A DNA stretch of 46,234 nucleotides, taken from assembly GCF_963422545.1 (NCBI RefSeq), contig NZ_OY730242.1, positions 1 through 46,234 on the forward strand, written 5' to 3'. The stretch is from an uncultured Flavobacterium sp. Lineage in GTDB: Bacteria; Bacteroidota; Bacteroidia; Flavobacteriales; Flavobacteriaceae. Positions 16,166-23,752 of the stretch are shown in pieces. Positions within the stretch are counted from its first letter, which is position 1, and each line of letters begins with the position of its first letter. Under the pieces are notes generated by a model. The model saw nothing but the letters and a program-made list of their open reading frames with translations, had not been told where the DNA came from and did no database searches. Made by a program: the position numbers and the translations under genes.

Positions 16166-17422
16166 ATGAAAATAATCATCAGAAGCGCCAAAATTATCGA
16201 TTCAAAAAGTCCGTTTAATAACCAGACTGTTGATCTTTTAATTGCAGATGGTTTAATAGAAAAAATAGGAACTTCACTTCCTAAAAATGATGAAGCAACT
16301 GAGGTGAAATTTGACAATTTACATCTTTCGCAAGGTTGGTTTGACAGCAGTGTTTCTCTTGGAGAACCAGGTTATGAAGACAGAGAAACAATCACAAACG
16401 GATTAAATGTTGCTGCAAAAAGTGGTTTTACTGCAATTGCACTTCAACCCAACTCCTTCCCTATTATCGACAATCAATCGCAGGTAAATTTTGTAAAGAA
16501 TAAAGCAAATGGTTTTGCGACCGAACTTTTCCCAATTGGAGCTTTAACCAAAGCAAGCGAAGGAAAAGATATGGCTGAATTGTTTGATATGAAGAAAACC
16601 GGAGCTGTAGCTTTTGGAGATTATAACAGAAGTATCGACAATGCTAATTTGCTAAAAATCGCTTTACAATATGTTCAGGATTTTGACGGATTGGTAATTA
16701 CGTACGCGCAAGATGCCAATGTAAAAGGAAATGGTGTTGCAAATGAAGGAATCGTTTCTACAAAATTAGGTTTGAAAGGAATCCCTAATTTAGCAGAAGA
16801 ATTGCAAATTGCCAGAAACCTGTTTTTATTAGAATATACGGGAGGAAAACTACACATCCCAACTGTTTCTACAGCAAAAACTGTTGCATTAATTAAAGAA
16901 GCTAAAGCAAAAGGTTTACGAGTAACTTGTAGCATTGCGGTGCATCATTTGGTTCTTACCGATGAAAAACTGGAAGGTTTTGACACCAGATTTAAAGTAA
17001 CACCACCATTAAGAAACGAATCCGACAGAGCTGCACTTATAAATGCCGTTTTAGACGGAACAATTGATATGATTACTTCTGATCATAACCCGATTGATAT
17101 TGAATTCAAAAAAATGGAATTTGATATGGCAAAAAACGGAACAATTGGCTTAGAAAGTGCTTTTGGAGCTTTATTGACTGTTTTGCCTCTTGAAACTGTA
17201 ATTGAAAAACTAACTTTAGGAAAAGCAATTTTCGGAATCGAAAATAGCACAATTGCCGAAGGTTCTAAAGCCAACTTTACTTTCTTTACTCCTGAAGGAA
17301 AATCGACTTTTACGAAAGAAAACATTCTTTCAAAATCTAAAAATTCTGCTTTTTTAGGAACTGAATTAAAAGGTTCAGTGTACGGTATTTTAAACCAAAA
17401 TCAACTTGTTATCTCTAAATAA
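16166..17422 (+). CDS. Dihydroorotase-like protein lacking the HxH metal site
   Basis: A 418-residue amidohydrolase-fold protein started at ATG 16166 (MKIIIRSAKIIDSKSPFNNQ); an open frame runs further upstream but lacks family similarity. In class-I dihydroorotases the start of the barrel reads D-x-H-V-H-x-R-x-P-G. Here it reads DSSVSLGEPG (residues 60-69): both metal-binding His are Ser and the substrate-binding Arg is Gly. Other elements persist: LHIPTVST, SIAVHHLVLTDE and the late SDHNP. It may be an inactive dihydroorotase paralogue like the PyrC' (PyrX) subunits that scaffold aspartate transcarbamoylase, or an enzyme with an altered site. No pyrB is adjacent. A 5-bp gap leads to a small membrane protein gene. 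Confidence 0.82.
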   Translation: MKIIIRSAKIIDSKSPFNNQTVDLLIADGLIEKIGTSLPKNDEATEVKFDNLHLSQGWFDSSVSLGEPGYEDRETITNGLNVAAKSGFTAIALQPNSFPIIDNQSQVNFVKNKANGFATELFPIGALTKASEGKDMAELFDMKKTGAVAFGDYNRSIDNANLLKIALQYVQDFDGLVITYAQDANVKGNGVANEGIVSTKLGLKGIPNLAEELQIARNLFLLEYTGGKLHIPTVSTAKTVALIKEAKAKGLRVTCSIAVHHLVLTDEKLEGFDTRFKVTPPLRNESDRAALINAVLDGTIDMITSDHNPIDIEFKKMEFDMAKNGTIGLESAFGALLTVLPLETVIEKLTLGKAIFGIENSTIAEGSKANFTFFTPEGKSTFTKENILSKSKNSAFLGTELKGSVYGILNQNQLVISK

Positions 17423-17427
17423 TTAAA

Positions 17428-17754
17428 ATGAATAATTCAATCGAAGAGGGAAAATCAATCGCAATTACCAGTTATATTCTAATCATTGGTGTTTTAATTG
17501 CGATGTCTATGAACTCTGAAAATAAAAATAGTTTTGCTTCTTTTCATATTCGTCAGGCTTTAGGATTATCTCTTACCTTTATTTCTTTTGGAGCAATTAT
17601 AAGCAACTTTGACAGCTTTATGATTACTTTCCCAATGTGGATTTGTATTTCTATTTTATGGACTTATGGTATTTTTAGCGCCATTCAGGGGCAAATGAGA
17701 CCTATTCCTTTAGTTGGAAATCTATTTCAAAAATGGTTTAAATCTATTGGGTAG
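17428..17754 (+). CDS. Small DUF4870/Tic20-like membrane protein
   Basis: A 108-residue protein starting 5 bp after the dihydroorotase-like gene, so cotranscribed and probably coupled. Three hydrophobic segments: IAITSYILIIGVLIAMSM, ALGLSLTFISFGAIISNF and MITFPMWICISILWTYGIFS. The segment SFASFHIRQALGLSLT corresponds to the FHxRQALGL motif seen in the DUF4870/Tic20-like family of small membrane proteins. Near the C-terminus, GQMRPIPLVGNLFQKWF is conserved. No function is established. Confidence 0.75.
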   Translation: MNNSIEEGKSIAITSYILIIGVLIAMSMNSENKNSFASFHIRQALGLSLTFISFGAIISNFDSFMITFPMWICISILWTYGIFSAIQGQMRPIPLVGNLFQKWFKSIG

Positions 17755-17803
17755 TAAAATTCCAATTTTTAAATCCCAAATTCCAAAAAATAAATCCGTT
17801 GAA

Positions 17804-17902
17804 ATCCGCGTTTTCGCTTTAGCGAATCTGTTTTATCAGCGTATAAATTTTGAACACGGATGACGCTGATTTGCAAGCAAAAACGCGGATAAAAACAGAT
17901 TT
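17804..17902. repeat. Interleaved inverted repeat
   Basis: Arms around 17804-17819 (ATCCGCGTTTTCGCTT) and 17875-17891 pair imperfectly; inside, ATCAGCGT (17835-17842) pairs with ACGCTGAT (17863-17870), and AATCTGTTTTA (17825-17835) matches 17891-17902. Several mutually exclusive foldings are possible. Confidence 0.6.
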
Positions 17903-17922
17903 TATTATAATAATCTCAACAA

Positions 17923-17955
17923 GCTTTGTCAAAGTTTGAAACTTTGACAAAGCTG
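17923..17955. terminator. Perfect palindrome upstream of the esterase gene
   Basis: A 16-bp perfect stem (17923-17938 with 17940-17955; arm AGCTTTGTCAAAGTTT) around a single G. It has no following T-run, so a termination role is uncertain. It lies 38 bp before the esterase start. Confidence 0.5.
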
Positions 17956-17993
17956 AAAATTTACAATTCACAACTTACAATTCACAATTAAAA

Positions 17994-18638
17994 ATGAATC
18001 TATCTTTAGAATATAAAATACAAGAACCAAAAGTTATCTTAGATAAAAACCCTGTTTTACTTTTATTACACGGTTACGGCAGCAACGAAGCCGATTTATT
18101 CTCGTTTGCTACTGAACTTCCTGATAATTACTATATAATTTCAGCAAGGGCACCTTATGATTTACAATATGGAGCTTACGCTTGGTATGCGATAAATTTT
18201 GATGCAGATCAGAATAAATTTTCAGATAACGAGCAAGCAAAGACTTCACGCGATTTAATTGCAAAATTCATTGATGAATTAATTGCTTATTATCCAATTG
18301 ATGCTAATAATGTGACTTTAGTTGGCTTTAGCCAAGGTTCTATTTTGAGTTATTCTGTAGCACTTTCTTATCCTGAAAAAATTCAGAGAGTTGTGGCAAT
18401 GAGTGGTTATTTTAATGAAGAAATCATAAAAGAAGGTTACGAGAAAAACGATTTCAAAAACTTAAAAATATTTGGTTCTCATGGAACTGTAGATCAGGTA
18501 ATCCCTGTTGATTGGGCGAGAAAAACTCCTGCAATCTTAGAAAAACTAAACATTCCTGTTACTTACAAAGAGTATCCTGTTGGACACGGAGTTGCTCCGC
18601 AAAATTTCTTTGATTTTAAGAATTGGCTGGCTTTGTAG
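17994..18638 (+). CDS. Alpha/beta-hydrolase, phospholipase/carboxylesterase family
   Basis: A 214-residue cytoplasmic hydrolase of the PF02230 type (YpfH/acyl-thioesterase-like). Oxyanion region LLLLHGYGSNEADLFSFA near residue 22-40, nucleophile elbow GFSQGS (Ser about 117), acid and base in the segment HGTVDQVIPVDWA (Asp) and the late YPVGHGVAPQ (His). Full length for the family. It acts on short or medium acyl esters; substrate unknown. It is separated from the upstream gene by 239 bp of repeats, so it may have its own promoter, and converges with the following lipoprotein gene. Confidence 0.88.
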   Translation: MNLSLEYKIQEPKVILDKNPVLLLLHGYGSNEADLFSFATELPDNYYIISARAPYDLQYGAYAWYAINFDADQNKFSDNEQAKTSRDLIAKFIDELIAYYPIDANNVTLVGFSQGSILSYSVALSYPEKIQRVVAMSGYFNEEIIKEGYEKNDFKNLKIFGSHGTVDQVIPVDWARKTPAILEKLNIPVTYKEYPVGHGVAPQNFFDFKNWLAL

Positions 18639-18643
18639 TATTC

Positions 18644-18701
18644 AGTTTTCAGTCGCAGTTTTCAGTTTTCATACTGTGACTGTAAACTGCGACTGTAAAC
18701 T
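18644..18701. repeat. Inverted repeat between convergent genes
   Basis: Arms of 22 bp (18644-18665 with 18680-18701) match at 20 positions; the right arm reads CTGTAAACTGCGACTGTAAA. It spans almost the whole 68-bp gap between the esterase and the lipoprotein gene and may terminate both. Confidence 0.75.
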
Positions 18702-18706
18702 AAAAA

Positions 18707-19129
18707 TTATTCTCCTGTATAAATAATCTTCCCGGCTTTTTTTAACACATATCCCTTCCAAGGAATTAATTGATAATCGCCTTTGATCCAAGGCTGTCCT
18801 TCTGCTTTTCTTTCTAGAATAATTGATTCTTCTTGGGTATCAAGAAAAAGCTCGGCTTTATCTCCAGCAAAAATTACGAAGGCAGCTGTCGTATAAGATT
18901 TTCCGGTTTCCTCTGTGTGAGACAATTTTGTTCCTTCAAAAATACGTATACACTCTTTTTTTAATGTAGACCAGCTATAACCTGCCGAACCTTTACATCC
19001 GTGAGCATCAGAATCTCCTCCAACTACATGTGGTTTTACTTCTTTTGCAGCATTATTTTCTTGAGAAACCTTTTTTGCACAAGAAAACGAAAGACCAATA
19101 ATAATCGAAAACAAAAAAATCTTTTTCAT
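18707..19129 (-). CDS. Lipoprotein of unknown function
   Basis: A 140-residue protein with lipobox LSFSC (Cys17) after MKKIFLFSIIIGLSFS. The mature part has a conserved block DSDAHGCKGSAGYSWSTLKK followed by ECIRIFEGTKL: two Cys about 18 residues apart that may form a disulphide. The rest (FVIFAGDKAELFLD, WKGYVLKKAGKIIYTGE) looks beta-rich. I have seen this HGCKxSAGYxW pattern in small Bacteroidota lipoproteins, without known role. The gene is followed by the convergent repeat and preceded by a TATTTTTG -7 box on the minus strand (19163-19156), suggesting its own promoter. Confidence 0.65.
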   Translation of the reverse strand: MKKIFLFSIIIGLSFSCAKKVSQENNAAKEVKPHVVGGDSDAHGCKGSAGYSWSTLKKECIRIFEGTKLSHTEETGKSYTTAAFVIFAGDKAELFLDTQEESIILERKAEGQPWIKGDYQLIPWKGYVLKKAGKIIYTGE

Positions 19130-19176
19130 ACGTTCTATTTTTTATTTGACTCTCGCAAAAATAGAACTATTCGACC

Positions 19177-19680
19177 CTATTTTTGATATAACCAAGTCTG
19201 ATTTACTTCAAAAGTAATCTTTTCATCCTGATCAACAAAATATTTTAACAAGACTTCCCCCCATAATTCGCCATTACTATAATCAGCAATGATCCATCTA
19301 TGGTTTAAGATTTTTATTTTGTTGATGATAAATTTGTTTGGACCAATTTTATCTTGCCCTGTATATGGATTTCCGTTTGGATTTGAATTTAAATCCAATA
19401 ATTTTTCGGTTACAACCGGAATCAATTTTTCGTATAAAATTACTTTTCCGCCAGAAGCACTATTATCAAAGTAATTTTGTGCATTTTCATTGTGTTCTAA
19501 CGAAAAATAATCGGCATCAGCCAGTTTTGTTGACACTAAATTGATGCTATCTCTCAGTTTCTTAGTTGTTTTATCGTATCTATCTTGCTCAAATTTTACT
19601 TCACTGCTGTAAAACATATAAGTAAAAACGTTCATTAATATGGCCAGGATAAAAAGGTAAAGCATTAAGGATTTTTTCAT
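19177..19680 (-). CDS. Membrane-anchored protein of unknown function
   Basis: A 167-residue protein with an uncleaved-looking N-terminal anchor MKKSLMLYLFILAILMNVFT, then a helical, charged region (SEVKFEQDRYDKTTKKLRDS, LVSTKLADADYFSLE) that may form a short coiled coil, and a C-terminal beta region (KFIINKIKILNHRWIIADYS, GELWGEVLLKYF) ending in VNQTWLYQK. I do not recognise the family with confidence. It lies 26 bp downstream of the MBL-fold gene on the same strand and is probably cotranscribed with it. Confidence 0.6.
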   Translation of the reverse strand: MKKSLMLYLFILAILMNVFTYMFYSSEVKFEQDRYDKTTKKLRDSINLVSTKLADADYFSLEHNENAQNYFDNSASGGKVILYEKLIPVVTEKLLDLNSNPNGNPYTGQDKIGPNKFIINKIKILNHRWIIADYSNGELWGEVLLKYFVDQDEKITFEVNQTWLYQK

Positions 19681-19706
19681 TTTTTTTGTGTAATCAATTA
19701 GTATAA

Positions 19707-20471
19707 TTAAATTGTAATCTCTAAGTTATCGTATGCCAGGAAAACGTTTTTTGGAAGTTGTTTCTGCACTTCTTCATGAAAGCCTAAAACATGGCTAATA
19801 TGTGTTAAATAGGCAATTTCCGGCTGCACCAAATTTATAAAATCAAGTGCTTCCTGCAAATTGAAATGTGTATCATGTGACTCTATTCGTAATGCATTTA
19901 CAACCAAAACTTTAAGATTTTTTAATTTCTTAATTTCGTCTTCTTTAATAGTCTTAACATCGGTTAGATAAGCAAAATCATCTATACGATATCCAAAAAC
20001 CTGCAAGTCTCCATGCATTACATTTACGGGGATTGCCATTTTATCACCAACAGCAAAGGGCTCGTTATTGACTACTTCAATAGTTTTGACACTTGGAGCT
20101 CCGGGATATTTGTTTACGGTTTCGAAAACATAATCAAAACGGCGTTTCAAATTATCAATTACTCTTTGATGTGCATAAACCGGAATCTCGCCCTGACGAA
20201 AATTATACGGACGAATATCATCCAAACCGGCAGTATGATCTGCATGTTCGTGTGTAAATAATATGGCATCGAGATGCTGGCATCCGCACGAAAGCATTTG
20301 CTGCCTGAAATCAGGACCGCAATCGATCACGTATGAATGTTCGTTCCATGTAATCCAAATGGCTACTCTGAGCCTTTTATCCTTAGCATCAGTGCTTTTA
20401 CAAACGGGATGATCGACTCCGATTATCGGAATACCTTGTGATGTACCAGTACCTAGAAAATAGACCTTCAA
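19707..20471 (-). CDS. MBL-fold metallo-hydrolase, PhnP/RNase Z-like
   Basis: A 254-residue metallo-beta-lactamase-fold protein. The N-terminus MKVYFLGTGTSQGIPIIGVD is the phosphodiesterase-like start of this group, with Cys and the motif AIWITWNEHSYVIDCGPDFR following. The zinc site is THEHADHTAGLDDIR (HxHxDH), with His in MHGDLQVFGYRIDD and LTHISHVLGFH, and Asp in YLTDVKT. This looks like PhnP or RNase Z relatives, which cut phosphodiesters in cyclic or tRNA substrates; exact substrate unknown. The start codon is TTG at 20471: an in-frame stop lies three codons upstream and there is no earlier ATG. A TATTTTTG box at 20497-20490 predicts a leader of about 12 nt. Confidence 0.88.
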   Translation of the reverse strand: MKVYFLGTGTSQGIPIIGVDHPVCKSTDAKDKRLRVAIWITWNEHSYVIDCGPDFRQQMLSCGCQHLDAILFTHEHADHTAGLDDIRPYNFRQGEIPVYAHQRVIDNLKRRFDYVFETVNKYPGAPSVKTIEVVNNEPFAVGDKMAIPVNVMHGDLQVFGYRIDDFAYLTDVKTIKEDEIKKLKNLKVLVVNALRIESHDTHFNLQEALDFINLVQPEIAYLTHISHVLGFHEEVQKQLPKNVFLAYDNLEITI

Positions 20472-20561
20472 TTGAACTTATTTTTTTTACAAAAATAGGA
20501 TTATTTCTCTTTCATTAGAAGCCTAATTTACTAACTTTGTAACAAATCTATTTAAAATAAA

Positions 20562-22022
20562 ATGGGTACAGAAATAAAACTCAAAGGTGACAAGGTCATC
20601 GAACAGATTCCTTCTATAAAAGACAAAGCTTTACGCATAAATTTAAACGAGAATATTTACGGAACATTTGCTGAAATTGGAGCTGGGCAAGAAACAGTGA
20701 GACATTTTTTCAGATCCGGCGGTTCATCGGGAACAATTGCAAAAGCCATGTCTGCCTATGACAAAGATTTTAGTGATGCGATTTACGGTATTGAAAGTGA
20801 TGGCCGTTACGTTACCGAAGAGAGATTAAAAAAAATGTTAACTCTTGAAGGGCAAATAATTGAAGAGCGTTTAAGCAGAGAAAAACATCCTACTAAACTT
20901 TTCTTTAGTTATGCAAATACGGTTGCAACCATAGATTTTGCAAAACAATTTAAAGGTCATGGTTGGGTTGGAATTCGTTATCAAATTGAACCTGACGAAG
21001 CTTATAATGAAATTATTCTGCACATTCGTTTTAAAGAAACTGATGCCAGACTACAACAGGAAACTCTTGGAATTTTAGGTGTAAACTTAATTTATGGTGC
21101 TTTCTACAAATACAACGATCCTAAACGATTACTTCGTTATTTATACGATCACTTAGACAAAGACCAACTTGAAATTGATACTATTAACTTCTCCGGACCT
21201 CGTTTTGCAGATGTTGATAATCGTTTGATGAGTTTACAATTGGTTAAAAACGGAATGACGGATGCCGTAATGTTTAACCCTGAAGCGAAAAATATTTTAC
21301 CGGCTGCCATTTTATACAAAAAGAACCTTCTTGCTTTAAGAGGAAGTTTTCGCCCTGTTACGAAGGTAAACATGGACATGTACGAGAAATCGCTTAAAAT
21401 GTTCCTGGAAGAAAATAAGGTTGAAAAAGACAATACTTTAGTCATTTTTGAAATTACACTTTCGAATTTACGTTCTGATGGTGAAATTGATGAGCGTGAT
21501 TTTATGGATAGAGCTGAGTTGCTTTGTTCATTAGGTCAAACGGTTATGATTTCAAATTTCCAGGAATATTATAAAGTTGTGGAATATTTTGCTAATTATA
21601 CCAAAGCCAGAATGGGATTAGCAATGGGTGTAAACAATTTAGTAGATATTTTTGATGAGAAATACTATCGCCATTTAAGTGGTGGAATCCTGGAAGCTTT
21701 TGGAAAATTATTCTACAGAGATATGAAAGTTTTCTTGTATCCGATGTTAGATGAAAATGGTGTTTTAATGAACTCAAGCAACTTAAAAGTACATCCTAGA
21801 ATGAAAGAATTATACAAATTCTTTAAATTCAACGGGAAAGTTGTTGACATTACTGATTACGACCCGCATAATCTGGAGGTTTTCTCTCGTGAGGTTTTAA
21901 AAATGATCAATCAGGGAAAAACAGGCTGGGAACATATGCTTCCTTCCGGTATTGCCGAAATTATAAAAGAACATCATCTTTTTGGGTATCATCCGCAAAA
22001 AGAATTAGAACAAAATACTTAG
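20562..22022 (+). CDS. Conserved cytoplasmic protein of unknown function
   Basis: A 486-residue protein without signal peptide or membrane segments. It opens with INLNENIYGTFAEIGAGQET and HFFRSGGSSGTIAKAMSAYD, followed by EERLKKMLTLEGQIIEERLS and KHPTKLFFSYANTVATIDFA. Databases often label homologues as TonB-dependent receptor or nicotinate-nucleotide adenylyltransferase; the lack of an export signal and of beta-barrel segments argues against the first, and I see no HxGH motif for the second. The family is widespread in Bacteroidota and also, I believe, in other phyla. A TAACTTTG -7 box at 20532-20539 precedes it by about 22 bp; it is divergent from the MBL-fold gene and followed by a terminator. 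Confidence 0.8.
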   Translation: MGTEIKLKGDKVIEQIPSIKDKALRINLNENIYGTFAEIGAGQETVRHFFRSGGSSGTIAKAMSAYDKDFSDAIYGIESDGRYVTEERLKKMLTLEGQIIEERLSREKHPTKLFFSYANTVATIDFAKQFKGHGWVGIRYQIEPDEAYNEIILHIRFKETDARLQQETLGILGVNLIYGAFYKYNDPKRLLRYLYDHLDKDQLEIDTINFSGPRFADVDNRLMSLQLVKNGMTDAVMFNPEAKNILPAAILYKKNLLALRGSFRPVTKVNMDMYEKSLKMFLEENKVEKDNTLVIFEITLSNLRSDGEIDERDFMDRAELLCSLGQTVMISNFQEYYKVVEYFANYTKARMGLAMGVNNLVDIFDEKYYRHLSGGILEAFGKLFYRDMKVFLYPMLDENGVLMNSSNLKVHPRMKELYKFFKFNGKVVDITDYDPHNLEVFSREVLKMINQGKTGWEHMLPSGIAEIIKEHHLFGYHPQKELEQNT

Positions 22023-22055
22023 AAAAAAAGTCCCTAAATAAGGGACTTTTTTTTT
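22023..22055 (+). terminator. Intrinsic terminator after the conserved protein gene
   Basis: Stem AAGTCCCT/AGGGACTT extended by A and T runs to 13 bp (22023-22035 with 22041-22053), loop AAATA. It overlaps the end of the gene and lies ahead of the triple repeat. Confidence 0.85.
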
Positions 22056-22071
22056 GTTTCAGGTTTTCTTT

Positions 22072-22290
22072 GTTTCAGGTTTCAGGTTCCGAACTGAATA
22101 AAATTTTACCGCAAAGCACGCTAAGTTTTTTTATGTGGGTCTTTATAAAAAAGCAAAGCTCGCAAAGCTTTGTGTTGATCAAGCTTTGCGAACTTTGCGC
22201 ATTGTAAATGCAATCTATACAAAAAAACTTAGCGTGCTTTGCGGTAAAATTACACGCCAGGATCACAACATGAAACCTGAAACCTGAAAC
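22072..22290. repeat. Three concentric inverted repeats between convergent genes
   Basis: Outer arms of 17 bp, perfect (22072-22088 with 22274-22290; GTTTCAGGTTTCAGGTT). Middle arms of 30 bp, perfect (22103-22132 with 22221-22250; core ACCGCAAAGCACGCTAAG). Inner arms of 18 bp with one mismatch (22153-22170 with 22181-22198; GCAAAGCTCGCAAAGCTT) around a 10-nt loop. Together they fill the gap between the conserved protein gene and bcp. Confidence 0.9.
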
Positions 22291-22297
22291 AAAAAAT

Positions 22298-22750
22298 CTA
22301 CTTTAAAATCTGTGCTGCGTGTTCTTTTGTTTTTACTTTTTCGATTACCTCATCAATGATTCCGTTTTCGTTGATTACGAATGTTGTTCTGTGGATTCCG
22401 TCGTATTCTCTTCCCATGAATTTCTTTGGTCCCCAAACTCCGAATGCGTTGATTACTGATTTGTCTTCGTCTGCTAATAACGGAAAGGGGAATTCGTATT
22501 TGTCTTTGAATTTTGCCTGCGCTTTTTGACTATCAGCACTTACACCAAGAAGTTCATAATTATTAGCTTTAAAACGCTCAAAATTATCTCTTAAATCACA
22601 TGCTTCTGCCGTGCAGCCTGGCGTGCTTGCTTTTGGGTAAAAGAAAACGACTAATTTTTTTCCAGCATAATCTGCCAGTTTATGTGTTTTACCATCTTGA
22701 TCTACTCCCGAAAAATTTGGTGCTTTATCGCCTGCTTTTAATGTTATCAT
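22298..22750 (-). CDS. bcp: Thioredoxin-dependent thiol peroxidase (Bcp/PrxQ)
   Basis: A 150-residue peroxiredoxin of the Bcp/PrxQ class that reduces hydroperoxides using thioredoxin. The signature ASTPGCTAEACDLRDNF holds the peroxidatic Cys46 and the resolving Cys51, five residues apart as in atypical 2-Cys PrxQ. KKLVVFFYPKAS precedes it; LLGVSADSQKAQAKF, FPLLADEDKSVINAFGVWG and RTTFVINENGIIDEV complete the fold. Cytoplasmic, full length. It faces the triple nested repeat at its 3' end; no regulatory site for oxidative stress is visible upstream. Confidence 0.95.
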   Translation of the reverse strand: MITLKAGDKAPNFSGVDQDGKTHKLADYAGKKLVVFFYPKASTPGCTAEACDLRDNFERFKANNYELLGVSADSQKAQAKFKDKYEFPFPLLADEDKSVINAFGVWGPKKFMGREYDGIHRTTFVINENGIIDEVIEKVKTKEHAAQILK

Positions 22751-22835
22751 GTTACTATTTTAGATTGTTGATTTTAGATTTTAGATTGTTTAGACTTCTT
22801 AGATTGAATTGAAATTTTGAGTATAACTTTAAAAT

Positions 22836-22874
22836 AATTCATAATTCATAATTCATAATTCATAATTCATAATT
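22836..22874. repeat. Tandem 7-bp repeat AATTCAT
   Basis: Five perfect copies of AATTCAT (22836-22870) plus a partial AATT. No unique sequence between units, so a simple-sequence tract. Confidence 0.9.
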
Positions 22875-22879
22875 ATTTT

Positions 22880-23017
22880 GCCCCAGATTGAAGTGAAAAC
22901 CCCGGAATTCTGGCAGTTTACATTTTTTGTGTTTACAAAGCGACCGGAGGAAGCTCTTGTAAATGCAAAAAAATATTACTGGCGGAATGAGGAGTTGTAA
23001 CGGAAAGCTGGATTAGG
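22880..23017 (+). repeat. Bipartite intergenic repeat, copy 2
   Basis: Left end GCCCCAGATTGAAGTGAAAA and right end GTTGTAACGGAAAGCTGGAT (near 22994-23013) match the ends of the 4730-4815 element. The core is different and longer, with an imperfect stem in which TTTACAA (22932-22938) pairs with TTGTAAA (22957-22963) and the flanks extend the pairing. Confidence 0.6.
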
Positions 23018-23063
23018 CACATCATTAAAATTATGCTATTTTTACAGGATTAAAAATACGGAA

Positions 23064-23714
23064 ATGAATAAAGAAGCCCGCGTTGAATTTGTTATAAATA
23101 CGTTAAAAGAACTCTACCCTACTATACCTGTCCCATTAGATCACAAAGATCCTTATACACTGTTGATTGCTGTTTTACTTTCGGCGCAATGTACAGATGT
23201 TCGCGTGAATCAGATTACTCCGTTGCTTTTTGCAAAAGCTGATAATCCGTATGATATGATTAAAATGTCGGTGGAAGAAATTAAAGAGATTATTCGCCCT
23301 TGTGGTTTATCGCCAATGAAATCGAAAGGGATTCATGGTTTATCACACATTTTGATTGACAAACATAACGGAGAGGTTCCGCAGAGTTTTGAGGCTCTGG
23401 AAGCTTTGCCGGCTGTTGGACATAAAACGGCAAGTGTGGTTATGTCGCAAGCTTTTGGAGTTCCTGCTTTTCCGGTTGATACTCATATTCACAGATTGAT
23501 GTACCGATGGAATCTTTCGAACGGGAAAAATGTTGTACAAACTGAAAAGGATGCTAAACGATTATTTCCAAGAGAGTTATGGAACGATTTGCATCTTCAG
23601 ATTATTTGGTACGGACGTGAATATTCTCCTGCAAGAGGCTGGAGTTTAGATAAAGATATTATCACTAAAACTATTGGTAAAAAATCTATAATAGAAGAAG
23701 CTGCTAAAAAATAA
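23064..23714 (+). CDS. nth: Endonuclease III-type DNA glycosylase/AP lyase, no Fe-S loop
   Basis: A 216-residue base-excision repair enzyme that removes oxidised pyrimidines. It has LLIAVLLSAQCTDVRVNQIT, the helix-hairpin-helix LPAVGHKTAS with catalytic Lys121, and FPVDTHIHRLMYRW with catalytic Asp139. In E. coli Nth four Cys (C-x6-C-x2-C-x5-C) hold a 4Fe-4S cluster after the last helix; here the corresponding stretch, WYGREYSPARGWSLDKDIIT, has no Cys at all, so no cluster can form. Such cluster-less members occur in nature. The end of the gene overlaps its own terminator. Confidence 0.93.
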   Translation: MNKEARVEFVINTLKELYPTIPVPLDHKDPYTLLIAVLLSAQCTDVRVNQITPLLFAKADNPYDMIKMSVEEIKEIIRPCGLSPMKSKGIHGLSHILIDKHNGEVPQSFEALEALPAVGHKTASVVMSQAFGVPAFPVDTHIHRLMYRWNLSNGKNVVQTEKDAKRLFPRELWNDLHLQIIWYGREYSPARGWSLDKDIITKTIGKKSIIEEAAKK

Positions 23715-23738
23715 TATTTAGCAGCTTCTTTTTTTTCT
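23695..23738 (+). terminator. Terminator overlapping the 3' end of nth
   Basis: Perfect 14-bp stem (23695-23708 with 23717-23730), arm AAGAAGCTGCTAAA, followed by a T-run. The left arm encodes the last residues of nth and the stop codon is in the loop. Confidence 0.85.
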
Positions 23739-23752
23739 TTTACTTGTTGTTT

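Larger units (their letters stand above)
22751..23063. other. Repeat-filled gap upstream of nth
   Basis: No gene seen in this 313-bp stretch. It holds short TTTAGATT-type repeats (22760-22805), a tandem 7-mer array (22836-22874) and the second copy of the bipartite element (22880-23017). A promoter for nth is not evident. Confidence 0.7.

Noticed and set aside
20562..22022. TonB-dependent receptor label
   Set aside because: No signal peptide, no plug and no barrel strands.
22836..22874. CRISPR-like array
   Set aside because: Seven-base units are contiguous with no spacers; a simple tandem repeat.
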